A DNA stretch of 64,000 nt from an uncultured Clostridia bacterium (GTDB lineage Bacteria > Bacillota > Clostridia > Christensenellales > DTU072): positions 1 to 64,000 of the forward strand of contig CALVTP010000003.1 of the NCBI GenBank assembly GCA_944362765.1, read 5' to 3'. The notes under the pieces were generated by a model. It was not told where the DNA came from. It saw only the letters and a list, made by a program, of their open reading frames with translations, and ran no database searches. Positions 42,725-50,605 of this stretch are shown in pieces; the stretch's first letter is position 1; each line of letters opens with the position of its first letter. Made by a program: the position numbers and the translations under genes.

Positions 42725-43897
42725 ATGTACAGCAAAAAGACGGCGGTTTTGGATATCGCTTCGGATACGATAACGCTTGTGATGCAGGACAGGAAGTTTT
42801 CCGGAAGTTTTGCCTTCCATGACTCCTGTTCCTATTCGGGCTTCCAGGACGGCGAATTTTTGGATAAGGATGAACTTATCGGTGCCATCCGCTCTCTTAT
42901 AGACCGCTGCAGAAAGACCACATTTTCCGATATCGACGAGATAATGGTCGGGGTTCCGGCGGAGTTCAGTCTCGCCACGCTTGCCGAAAAGGAAGTCGAT
43001 TTTTCGCTTCCCAGAAAGGTGACGGAAAAGGACGTGGACGATCTCATTTCCGACCCGCCCGCTTCCAATGAAGAATACACCGTCATTTCGGCGGCTCCCG
43101 TATGGTTTATTGCCGATTCCGGCAGGGCGGAAATCACCCCTTACGGCATTACGACGACAAAATTGAAGTGCATGATGAGTTACGTTTATTGCGTCAATTC
43201 CTTTATTGCGCTTTTCGATAAAATCGCGGAGTACGCCGGCGTAAAATTCGAATATATGTCCGATATGCTTGCGGAAGTGATCTATGTCGTTCCCGAATCC
43301 CTCCGCGACACCGGCGCGCTGGTCGTCGACGCAGGGTATATTTCCACCGGAGTGGCTTACGCCTATGGCGACGGACTTTTGGGATTGAAGGCTTTTTCGT
43401 CGGGGAAGGGGCACATCGCGGCGGAGCTTACGCTGGAAGCGGGGATCCCTTACGACGCGGCGCTGACGCTTGTAGGGAAGCTCAACTTCAACCTGCATCC
43501 CGTGGGCGGAGAGAAGTATTTCGTCACAACCAATGACGGAAACAAGGAATATGATATTTCCAAAATCAACGAAATCGCGGGAAGAAAGGTGGAGGAGCTT
43601 GCAAAAGGCATACTGTCCGCCGCCGATTCCTTTGCTTTTGCGCTTCCCGAGGACGCAAAGATTATTCTGACCGGTTCGTGCTTTGAAAACATGCCGGGCG
43701 CAAAAGAGATAATAGAGCGGGTGACCGGGCGCTCCGTGGAACGGGTGCAGCCGACCGTCGCTCCCTTCAACAAGGCGGCTTATTCGTCGCTTGCGGGGCT
43801 TATAAACGCGCAGACCAAGAAAATAACGAGACGGGATAACCCGCTCGGAAAAATATCCACATTCTTCGATAAACTCTTAAGGAGGCTTTCAAAATGA
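42725..43897 (+). CDS. ftsA: Cell division protein FtsA
   Basis: This 390-residue actin-fold protein tethers FtsZ to the membrane. It has phosphate-binding elements (AVLDIASDTITLVM at the start, ALVVDAGYISTGVAYAYGDGLLG in the middle) and ends in an amphipathic helix (GKISTFFDKLLRRLSK), the expected membrane-targeting sequence. It is more divergent than many FtsA proteins. The 4-nt overlap with ftsZ supports the identity. GAGGAG precedes ATG 42725. Confidence 0.85.
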   Translation: MYSKKTAVLDIASDTITLVMQDRKFSGSFAFHDSCSYSGFQDGEFLDKDELIGAIRSLIDRCRKTTFSDIDEIMVGVPAEFSLATLAEKEVDFSLPRKVTEKDVDDLISDPPASNEEYTVISAAPVWFIADSGRAEITPYGITTTKLKCMMSYVYCVNSFIALFDKIAEYAGVKFEYMSDMLAEVIYVVPESLRDTGALVVDAGYISTGVAYAYGDGLLGLKAFSSGKGHIAAELTLEAGIPYDAALTLVGKLNFNLHPVGGEKYFVTTNDGNKEYDISKINEIAGRKVEELAKGILSAADSFAFALPEDAKIILTGSCFENMPGAKEIIERVTGRSVERVQPTVAPFNKAAYSSLAGLINAQTKKITRRDNPLGKISTFFDKLLRRLSK

Positions 43898-45093
43898 GCG
43901 ATACTTACGGCATGGGGGACGGTTTGGGACTCCCGACGACGATGGGAGGAAATAACGGTTTCGGTATGGCGAGAATAAAAGTTATAGGCGTCGGCGGAGG
44001 TGGCGGCAACGCCGTCAACCGCATGATTCTGGCGGGAGTCACTTCCTGCACTTTCATTGCGGCGAATACCGACATGCAGGCATTGAATTTAAGCCGCGCG
44101 CCTTATAAGATACAGCTCGGGTCGGCTCTGACGAAGGGCTTGGGCGCGGGCGCCGACCCCGAAATCGGCGCAAGAGCGGCTGAGGAGTCCAAAGACGCCA
44201 TCGCAGAGGTGCTGAAGGACACCGACTTGTTGTTCATCGCGGCGGGTATGGGCGGAGGTACCGGCACGGGTGCCGCTCCCGTCATCGCAAAGATGGCAAA
44301 GGACATGAATATTCTGACGATAGCCGTCGTCACCAAACCTTTCGAGACCTTCGAAGGTAAGATCAGAATGGAAAACGCCAACGCGGGAATAGATAAGCTT
44401 CGCGGCGTGGTGGATACCCTTCTGGTAATTCCGAACGAAAAAATACAATATTACGTTCCGAAGGGCACTCCGCTGGTGCAGGCGTTCAAGGTTGCCGACG
44501 ACGTATTGAAACAGGGCATTCTCGGCATCACCGAAATAATTCAGACTCCGGCGCTGATAAACCTCGACTTTGCCGACATCAAGGCGATAATGAAGGCGAA
44601 AGGCAACGCCCATATCGGTATCGGCAAGGGGAAGGGCGACAACCGCACGCTGGACGCCGTACGTCAGGCGGTGCAGTCGCCGCTGCTGGAGACCAACATC
44701 AAGGGCGCTACCGGCGTCATCGTCTATGTCTCGGGCGACGCTACAATAACGATAGACGAAGTGACCAACTCGGTGGCTTTGGTCAGAGAGGTCGTCGATC
44801 CGAACGCCAAGATTATCTTCGGAACGGGCATAGACGAGGCTTTGGACGACGAAGTCATGATAACCATCATCGCGACGGGATTCGAGTCTCCCGAAGAAAA
44901 CACATCTTTCTATCAGGCGCCGCGTTCGATGCTGAATCCGATGCGGCAGGAGGACATGAGAAGGGTGGATTCGATGTACGGCTTCAATTCCGAGGAAAGT
45001 AAACCGGCTAAGCCCGAACCGCAGGCATACCGCGACGCTCCTTCGGCAAAGGACGTGCCGCCCTTCCTGCAAAGGCTCCGCGACAAAAAATAG
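43894..45093 (+). CDS. ftsZ: Cell division protein FtsZ
   Basis: This 399-residue tubulin homologue forms the Z ring. The nucleotide-binding segment GVGGGGGNAVNRM, tubulin signature GMGGGTGTGAAPVIA and T7 loop NLDFADIKAIM are intact. A flexible linker of about 50 residues leads to the conserved C-terminal peptide DVPPFLQRLRDKK, which binds FtsA and other partners. It is translationally coupled to ftsA and followed by a hairpin terminator. Confidence 0.97.
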   Translation: MSDTYGMGDGLGLPTTMGGNNGFGMARIKVIGVGGGGGNAVNRMILAGVTSCTFIAANTDMQALNLSRAPYKIQLGSALTKGLGAGADPEIGARAAEESKDAIAEVLKDTDLLFIAAGMGGGTGTGAAPVIAKMAKDMNILTIAVVTKPFETFEGKIRMENANAGIDKLRGVVDTLLVIPNEKIQYYVPKGTPLVQAFKVADDVLKQGILGITEIIQTPALINLDFADIKAIMKAKGNAHIGIGKGKGDNRTLDAVRQAVQSPLLETNIKGATGVIVYVSGDATITIDEVTNSVALVREVVDPNAKIIFGTGIDEALDDEVMITIIATGFESPEENTSFYQAPRSMLNPMRQEDMRRVDSMYGFNSEESKPAKPEPQAYRDAPSAKDVPPFLQRLRDKK

Positions 45094-45126
45094 TAACCGC
45101 ATAACAAAAAAATAATCATTTTTACC

Positions 45127-45160
45127 AAAGAAGAGTGCGAGCGATGTTCGCCTCTTTTTT
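45127..45160 (+). terminator. Terminator between ftsZ and spoIIGA
   Basis: AAGAGtGCGA pairs with TCGCCTCTT (one bulged T) and is followed by six T residues. The spoIIGA start codon lies only 3 nt after the T-run. Confidence 0.6.
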
Positions 45161-45163
45161 CTT

Positions 45164-45934
45164 ATGGAAATAAACATATTAGACGCCTTCGGGAGCTTTA
45201 CCGTGGCGTTCCTGACAATTTATGCTGCGGCTATGCCGCTTAACGGAAGCCTTGCGGGAGAGCTTTTCGCGGCGGTTTTAATTGTGCTCGGCAGGGCTGA
45301 CATCCCGTCGTTATCTCCGTTGGTTTTCAGGCTGTCGATGACTTTAAGTGCGCTTTTAGTGGTAAAAAAAGAGTTCGTTTTCAGCGAATTTACACGCCTT
45401 GTCCTAAATTTTATTATAATTTCTCTTGCGGTGTTCGGCGCGGGATTTCTTCGGGAGGAGCTTAACGCTCCCGAAGAGTGGCGCTATGTATTCGAAGGCG
45501 CGGTGCCCGCCGTGACGGCGTTGACTTATGATGCGGGACGGCGGATATCCCGGGAGCGGCTGCACCTCACAGTAGCTTTTCCGACGGAAAACGGCGAAAG
45601 ATTTTTCAAGGGCTTTCTGGACACGGGAAACGGGCTTTATTCGGGCGGCGAACCGGTTATCGTCATATCTGAAAAAGTTGCGGGAAAGCTCGGCATCGAG
45701 CCTGCAGGGGAGATCTATGTCCGCACCGTGGCGGGGATAAAAGCTCTTCCGCTGGGAAGGGCGGAGTATAAGATATATTACGACAAAAATAAACATAAGC
45801 TATACAGTACTCCCGTGGCGATTTCCGATAAAATGGGCTTCGGGCAGGAAGTGCTGCTGCACAGAGACATGATTGAGGCGCTTCAAAAGGAGGACAAATG
45901 CTTAAAATATTCCAAAAATTCAAAGACATTATAA
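45164..45934 (+). CDS. spoIIGA: Pro-sigma-E processing peptidase SpoIIGA
   Basis: This 256-residue membrane aspartic protease cleaves the pro-sequence of sigma E in the mother cell after a forespore signal. The N-terminal ~120 residues contain about five hydrophobic helices. The C-terminal domain carries the catalytic aspartate in GFLDTGNGLY, the motif typical of SpoIIGA. The gene overlaps sigE by 37 nt, the conserved spoIIG order. ATG 45164 has no SD and directly follows a terminator T-run; the initiation mechanism is unclear. Confidence 0.88.
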   Translation: MEINILDAFGSFTVAFLTIYAAAMPLNGSLAGELFAAVLIVLGRADIPSLSPLVFRLSMTLSALLVVKKEFVFSEFTRLVLNFIIISLAVFGAGFLREELNAPEEWRYVFEGAVPAVTALTYDAGRRISRERLHLTVAFPTENGERFFKGFLDTGNGLYSGGEPVIVISEKVAGKLGIEPAGEIYVRTVAGIKALPLGRAEYKIYYDKNKHKLYSTPVAISDKMGFGQEVLLHRDMIEALQKEDKCLKYSKNSKTL

Positions 45935-46608
45935 AAAGCCTGCTGTCGATGGACGGCGTCGATTATATGGTGGCTTTGCCGAGCCCTCTCAGCACCGAGG
46001 AGGAGCAGAAGTTTTTAAAATTGAACGCCGAAGGGGATAAGGAAGCGTTCAACACCCTGATAGAGCACAATCTCCGACTGGTGGTGTATATCGCAAAGCG
46101 CTTCGACAACACCGGCGTCGACCAGGAAGAATTGATTTCGGTGGGGACTATGGGGCTTATAAAGGCGGTGAGATCGTATAACGGCGACAAGAAGATAAAG
46201 CTTGCGACATACGCTTCGCGGTGCATAGAAAACGAGATATTGATGTATCTGAGAAAGATGCTGAGAACGCGAAACGAGTTGAGCCTGGACGAGCCGTTGA
46301 ACGTCGATTGGGAGGGGAATAAGCTGTTGCTTTCGGACGTGCTCGGTACGGACGGCGGAGAAGTTTATAAGGAACTCGAATCCGAAGTGGAGACGGAACT
46401 TGTGAGGGAACTGTATACGGGGCTGGACGAACGGGACAGGGCTATAGTCAAAATGCGTTACGGACTCTTCGGCGAAAAGGAACGCACACAAAAGGAGATA
46501 GCCGATATGATGAGTATTTCTCAGTCCTACATATCCCGCCTCGAAAAGCGCATAATCGACAAATTAAAAACCGAATATTTAAAACGTCAGGAAAAATGGA
46601 ATAATTGA
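45898..46608 (+). CDS. sigE: Sporulation sigma factor E (pro-sigma-E)
   Basis: This 236-residue sigma factor controls early mother-cell genes. The first ~25 residues form an amphipathic, basic pro-sequence (MLKIFQKFKDIIKSLLSMDG) expected to bind membrane and be removed by SpoIIGA. Region 2 has NLRLVVYIAKRF, EELISVGTMGLIKAV and KLATYASRCIENEILMYLRK; the sigma-E-typical DEPLNVDWEGNKLLLSDVLG follows; region 4 ends with KTQKEIADMMSISQSYISRLEKR-type residues (here RTQKEIADMM). It overlaps spoIIGA. Confidence 0.95.
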   Translation: MLKIFQKFKDIIKSLLSMDGVDYMVALPSPLSTEEEQKFLKLNAEGDKEAFNTLIEHNLRLVVYIAKRFDNTGVDQEELISVGTMGLIKAVRSYNGDKKIKLATYASRCIENEILMYLRKMLRTRNELSLDEPLNVDWEGNKLLLSDVLGTDGGEVYKELESEVETELVRELYTGLDERDRAIVKMRYGLFGEKERTQKEIADMMSISQSYISRLEKRIIDKLKTEYLKRQEKWNN

Positions 46609-46657
46609 TAATAAAAATTTTTGGCGGGAGCATACTTACCGCATAGGAGGCATCCCT

Positions 46658-47422
46658 GTGGTAAGAAAAGTAACGGGAATCAAGACCGAAAATCTTCCCG
46701 CCATGAACAGGCAGGAACAACAGGAAACGCTGAAGCTGATAAAGAGCGGCAGAACAGATTTAAGAGAGAAATTTCTCTTAGCCAATGCCGGATTGGTTTT
46801 AAGCGCCGTTCAACGATTTCGGTCGGCAAAGCAGAGCCCCGACGAACTTTTCCAGGTGGGAATGCTCGGACTTATGAAGTCTCTGGACAATTTCAACTCC
46901 GCTTTGGGGGTCAGGTTCTCGACTTATGCAATACCGATGATACTCGGAGAAATACGCAGATTTATCCGGGAATCGACGGCGTTCAAGGTAGGAAGAAATG
47001 TCAGGGATTTAGCGTACAGAGCAGTGCAGGCAAGAGAGTCGCTGGAAGCGAGATGCCCGCACGAGGCGGGACTGAACGAGATAGCCGACGAGCTCGGAGT
47101 GTCGCGTTATGAAGTCGTCAGCGCTCTTGACGCATTGACGGAGCCGCAGTCATTGTATTCCGTAGCTTACGGAGACGAGGACTCCACCGAGCTTATCGAC
47201 CTTGTCAAAGACCCCGCGTGCGAAAAGGACTACTCGGAGAGGATAGTTCTGAAAGAGGGCGTCGAATCTTTACCGGAAAGGGAGAAAAAGGTCATCGTGC
47301 TCCGATATTATTCGGGTGCCACCCAAACGGAAATAGCACGGGCTCTGGGAATGTCTCAGGCACAGGTCAGTCGTCTCGAAAAATCGGCTTTGGAAAGACT
47401 TAAAGCGTCCTTCGAGGTTTAG
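46658..47422 (+). CDS. sigG: Sporulation sigma factor G
   Basis: This 254-residue sigma factor drives late forespore transcription. It has the SigG-type N-terminal anti-sigma contact region (VRKVTGIKTENLPAMNRQEQ), region 2 (VLSAVQRFRSAKQSPDELFQVGMLGLMKSLDNF-like core, FSTYAIPMILGEIRRFIRE) and region 4 (ATQTEIARALGMSQAQVSRLEKSAL). GTG 46658 is preceded by AGGAGG at 46645-46650. It lies 49 nt after sigE, as in most endospore formers. I could not identify a sigma-F promoter in the gap with confidence. Confidence 0.94.
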   Translation: MVRKVTGIKTENLPAMNRQEQQETLKLIKSGRTDLREKFLLANAGLVLSAVQRFRSAKQSPDELFQVGMLGLMKSLDNFNSALGVRFSTYAIPMILGEIRRFIRESTAFKVGRNVRDLAYRAVQARESLEARCPHEAGLNEIADELGVSRYEVVSALDALTEPQSLYSVAYGDEDSTELIDLVKDPACEKDYSERIVLKEGVESLPEREKKVIVLRYYSGATQTEIARALGMSQAQVSRLEKSALERLKASFEV

Positions 47423-47476
47423 TTCTGACCCGGGCTCCGCCTGCATACAATAGTGTATCGAGCGGAGTTTACATAG

Positions 47477-47746
47477 ATGAATGAAGGAATTGACTATACC
47501 TTTTGCGAGTTAAGGGAAAAAGACGTCGTCAACATATCCGACGGCAAGCAGCTCGGGCGCATAGCCGATATAGCCATCCATTGCTCGGGGAAGGTCGTCG
47601 GCTTGGTGGCGGCGGGCGAGAAGAAGTTTTTCAAGAATTTTTCGGGCGGCGAATCGATTTTCATACCGTGGAGCAACATCGTCAAAATCGGTGATGACGT
47701 CATTTTGGCGGAACTGAAACCGATTGGCAGGGAATTAGCCAAATAA
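47477..47746 (+). CDS. YlmC/YmxH family PRC-barrel sporulation protein
   Basis: This 89-residue protein is a single PRC-barrel-like domain of the YlmC/YmxH family (FCELREKDVVNISDGKQLG near the start, ESIFIPWSNIVKIGDDVIL near the end). Members are conserved in endospore formers, but the molecular role is not established. It begins 54 nt after sigG with GCGGAG upstream; the gene after sigG in many Bacillota is the same. A palindrome ATACA-ATAG-TGTAT lies just before it. Confidence 0.8.
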   Translation: MNEGIDYTFCELREKDVVNISDGKQLGRIADIAIHCSGKVVGLVAAGEKKFFKNFSGGESIFIPWSNIVKIGDDVILAELKPIGRELAK

Positions 47747-47748
47747 TC

Positions 47749-47777
47749 TTTACATTTTATCGACTTTTTGATACAAT
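47749..47777 (+). promoter_or_regulatory. Promoter of nrdR
   Basis: TTTACA (47749-47754, 5 of 6), 17-nt spacer, TACAAT (47772-47777, 5 of 6), followed by AAGGAAGAG and ATG 47807. Confidence 0.7.
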
Positions 47778-47806
47778 AAATACATTAACAAAAGGAAGAG
47801 TGAGCT

Positions 47807-48280
47807 ATGAAGTGCCCGTATTGCGGTAACATGGACAGCAAAGTCGTCGATTCGAGATTGTCCGACGACGGCGCCTCGATAAGAAGGCGCAGGGAGTGCA
47901 CCTCCTGCGGTAAGCGCTACACTACATACGAAAAAGTGGAGTCTACGCCGATTTTGGTGATAAAAAACAACGGAAACCGCCAAATCTTTGATATAAACAA
48001 GATAAAAAACGGTATAATAAAGGCTTGCGAAAAGCGTCCCGTTCCGATGGCGAAAATCGAAAAAATGGTCTCCGACATCGAAAAACAGGTCAACAACACG
48101 CTGGCGCAGGAGATCTCCTCTAAAAAGATCGGTGAGATGGTGATGGAGGGGCTTAAAGAGCTTGACGAGGTCGCCTATGTGCGGTTTGCTTCCGTGCACA
48201 GACAGTTCAAAGACATCAACACCTTGCTGGAAGAAATAAAAAAACTTACCCAGGCGGACGCTCTGAAAAAGGGGGAGTAG
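47807..48280 (+). CDS. nrdR: Transcriptional repressor NrdR
   Basis: This 157-residue regulator of ribonucleotide reductase genes has an N-terminal zinc ribbon (CPYCG at 3-7, CTSCGKRY at 31-38) and an ATP-cone domain ([20 protein letters not shown] onward) that senses ATP/dATP. The length matches the family. No nrd genes are in the window, so its targets lie elsewhere. Confidence 0.94.
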   Translation: MKCPYCGNMDSKVVDSRLSDDGASIRRRRECTSCGKRYTTYEKVESTPILVIKNNGNRQIFDINKIKNGIIKACEKRPVPMAKIEKMVSDIEKQVNNTLAQEISSKKIGEMVMEGLKELDEVAYVRFASVHRQFKDINTLLEEIKKLTQADALKKGE

Positions 48281-48281
48281 C

Positions 48282-49112
48282 TTGAAATCCTTTATCTATA
48301 AAGGCGCAAAGAGCGTGAAACTCGGCAGATTTTTAACGGAGATGCTCCCGGGGCTCCGTTTTTCTTCTTTAAGGAGGATGTTGGGAGAGGGGCGGATCGC
48401 CGTCAATACGAGGCGCGTAAAAAAGGAAGTAAATCTGAATCCCGGCGACGAAGTCAGAGTTTACGGAGAGGAAGGCATATCGGCATTCCGCTCGGAAAGG
48501 CTGTACGATGACGAAAACATCTCGATAGCGGTCAAACCGAGAGGGGTGGAGACGAAAAATTTTGCGGTGCTTGTGTCGGAAGAGCTGGGAGAAAATATAG
48601 TTCCCGTACACAGACTCGATACCAATACCCGCGGTATTCTGATGATGGCAAAAAACGAGCGAGCTTTTAAAGACGCCGTGGCGCTTTTCAAAAAAGGGCT
48701 CGTCGAAAAGTACTACATGGCGCTGTTATGCGGCTCTTTCGAAAGAGAGGGGATCTTCACGGCGTACCTGAAAAAACATTCTTCCGGCGGCATTGTCGAA
48801 ATCTCGCCGTGCGCCAAGCCCGGCTTCGAAGAAATCCGGACGGGGATCGTCCCCGTCGAAAAAAGAGAGGGGTTTACTCTCGTGAAAATCCGTCTTTACA
48901 CCGGAAAGACGCACCAGATCCGCGCACATACCGCGTTTTTGGGCTGCCCCGTCCTCGGGGACACCAAGTACGGAAATTTCGAATTAAACAGGCTTGCAAG
49001 GGCTAAGCGCCAATATCTTACAGCCGTCGAACTTTCTTTCGGGAGCATTCCGAAAGGGAACACACTGAATTACCTTTCCGGGAAGCGGTTTGAAATCCGG
49101 TGCGATTTTTAG
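48282..49112 (+). CDS. RluA-family 23S rRNA pseudouridine synthase
   Basis: This 276-residue enzyme has an N-terminal S4 RNA-binding domain (FSSLRRMLGEGRIAVNTRRV) and a pseudouridine synthase domain with the catalytic aspartate in VHRLDTNTRGILM, plus KTHQIRAHTAFLGCPVLGDTKYG. The start is TTG 48282 behind GGGGGAG. RNA target positions cannot be told from sequence. Its stop codon directly abuts the stop of sigK on the other strand. Confidence 0.88.
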   Translation: MKSFIYKGAKSVKLGRFLTEMLPGLRFSSLRRMLGEGRIAVNTRRVKKEVNLNPGDEVRVYGEEGISAFRSERLYDDENISIAVKPRGVETKNFAVLVSEELGENIVPVHRLDTNTRGILMMAKNERAFKDAVALFKKGLVEKYYMALLCGSFEREGIFTAYLKKHSSGGIVEISPCAKPGFEEIRTGIVPVEKREGFTLVKIRLYTGKTHQIRAHTAFLGCPVLGDTKYGNFELNRLARAKRQYLTAVELSFGSIPKGNTLNYLSGKRFEIRCDF

Positions 49113-49814
49113 TCAGAACTCCAATTTATCCCTTTTGATGGCGGCGCGGAGTTTTTCCAAAGCCGCTTTTTCTATTCTAGAGACGTAGCTTCTCGAAATA
49201 CCCATGAGTTTTGCCGTTTCCTGCTGCGTTTTTTGGGTTTCGCCGTCCAGACCGAATCGCGCGCGTATCAAAAAACGTTCCCGCTCCGACAGTTGTTCGG
49301 AGACAAGTTTTCCGAGGAGCTCCTTCAAAAAACCTCTCTCGGCGCCTGCCCAGACGGAGTCTTCGTCCACGCTCAGCATGTCTGCCAGCGTGACGTCGCC
49401 TTCCTCGCGGTCGGTTCCCACTTTTTCATAAATGGAGATGTCGTTCCGCCTTTTTTTGTAGCCGCGCATAGCCATCAGAATTTCGTTTTCGATGCAGCGC
49501 GAGGCATATGTCGCAAGCGTCGCCGACTTTTCGGGAGTATAGGAATTGATGGCTTTTATAAGCCCGACAGTGCCGACGGAGACGAGTTCGTCTTTGTCGG
49601 GATAATTGACATACTTTTTTGCGATGTATGCGACAAGTCTCAGATTGTGTTTGACTAGAGCGTCGCGCGCTTCTCTGTCGCCCGCGGCTGCTTTTAAAAG
49701 GAACTCCTTTTCCCTTTCTTTCGAGAGCGGCTGCGGAAAGGAATTGCCGGTGTCTATCCCCGCGGAGAGTATCATAATGTTACTTAAAAGCGCGAAAAAT
49801 CCCTCTAATATCAT
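49113..49814 (-). CDS. sigK: Sporulation sigma factor K (pro-sigma-K)
   Basis: This 233-residue sigma factor drives late mother-cell genes. From ATG 49814 the N-terminus MILEGFFALLSNIMILSAG aligns well with the Bacillus pro-sequence, followed by SFPQPLSKEREKEFLLKAA. Region 2 (NLRLVAYIAKKY, DELVSVGTVGLIKAI, TLATYASRCIENEILMAMR) and region 4 (KTQQETAKLMGISRSYVSRIEK) are intact. The gene is uninterrupted, with no skin-type element. A longer frame to 49931 is rejected. CATATACT lies 6 nt before the ATG, resembling a sigma-E/K -10 box, and no SD is present. Confidence 0.92.
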   Translation of the reverse strand: MILEGFFALLSNIMILSAGIDTGNSFPQPLSKEREKEFLLKAAAGDREARDALVKHNLRLVAYIAKKYVNYPDKDELVSVGTVGLIKAINSYTPEKSATLATYASRCIENEILMAMRGYKKRRNDISIYEKVGTDREEGDVTLADMLSVDEDSVWAGAERGFLKELLGKLVSEQLSERERFLIRARFGLDGETQKTQQETAKLMGISRSYVSRIEKAALEKLRAAIKRDKLEF

Positions 49815-49820
49815 AATTGA

Positions 49821-49828
49821 AGTATATG
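49821..49828 (-). promoter_or_regulatory. Candidate sigma-E/K type -10 box of sigK
   Basis: CATATACT on the minus strand fits the CATAnnnT pattern of sigma E and sigma K -10 elements. Six bases then lead to ATG 49814. A matching -35 was not identified. In Bacillus sigK is transcribed by sigma E and then sigma K. Confidence 0.4.
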
Positions 49829-49942
49829 CCGCGAGGATGGGGAACGTGCGGAATTTGTCGAAAGGAATAACATTTTTCAGGTAACCGTCGTCGCGCATTT
49901 TCGGCGGGGAGTGTCCTCTACGAAAAATCATCCGAAGTTTAT

Positions 49943-49971
49943 TTGCATATTTTCCGGGAGTATGCTATACT
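49943..49971 (+). promoter_or_regulatory. Promoter of the OLE RNA
   Basis: TTGCAT (49943-49948), 17-nt spacer and extended -10 TGcTATACT (hexamer 49966-49971). The predicted start near 49978 lies just before the 5' arm of the RNA's closing stem at 49983. Confidence 0.65.
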
Positions 49972-49977
49972 ATATAC

Positions 49978-50580
49978 AAACTGAATAATGGTGGTGCAGT
50001 ATTCTAGTCAGGTGCGGTACAATCGAAGGCGGGGTTAAAATACCGTTAAAGAGCATATCGATGAAGTTTCTTGTGTTTGCTTACGTTGCCCAAACGTGGG
50101 TTGATGCTGGGAGTTAAGGTTCTTGGGCGACCGATAACGGCATATCGGTGACGACCCAATTACCGTGGAGACCTATATCGGTGGAGGAAGGGCAATATTC
50201 GGCCCGCACTCTACTGAATGGGATTAAACCTGCAATGCGGTACTCAAATGCTGTGTGCAGTGTAGCTTGCCTTGAGTGAAGTCGCGTGAATTAGGGTATC
50301 GGATCGATAAGGGTTCGCGATTCTTGTCGGTCTCTGCTTATGAAACCTTCTTTGCAAAAGAGGATAGATTGTACCTAATCTGTAAAAGAAATTTTCTAGA
50401 CTGTTTTAAGCCGAGGATTATAGTGTGCACTAAGTGGCGATTCGGTTATACGCTGAGTAATCACGGATTGCAGCCCTTAAAAGGAAACTGCTCGGGCGGC
50501 GACGACGAGTGGGCTGTAGGGAAATCCTACCGAACCTGATGGCGCAAGGTTTACTGGGCTTATTGCCACCATTATTCCGT
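49978..50580 (+). ncRNA. ole: OLE RNA (ornate, large, extremophilic RNA)
   Basis: A ~600-nt non-coding stretch begins right after a promoter. Its ends are complementary: GAATAATGGTGG (49983-49994) pairs perfectly with CCACCATTATTC (50566-50577) over 12 bp. Internal stems include ACCGATA / TATCGGT (50130-50149), enclosed by TTGGG / CCCAA (50123-50159). Size, complementary ends, lack of a credible frame and the OapA-like gene 26 nt downstream match OLE RNA, a membrane-associated RNP known from Bacillota and linked to stress tolerance. The neighbouring tlyA-nadK-argR-recN order also fits known OLE loci. The identity is inferred from architecture and context, not from an alignment. Confidence 0.85.
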
Positions 50581-50605
50581 AATAATCTCAATTCTTTTAA
50601 GGGAT

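Noticed and set aside
50276-50539. An 87-codon plus-strand frame inside the proposed OLE RNA
   Set aside because: No SD, no recognisable domain, and it lies within a stretch whose ends pair as an RNA. It is better explained as non-coding.
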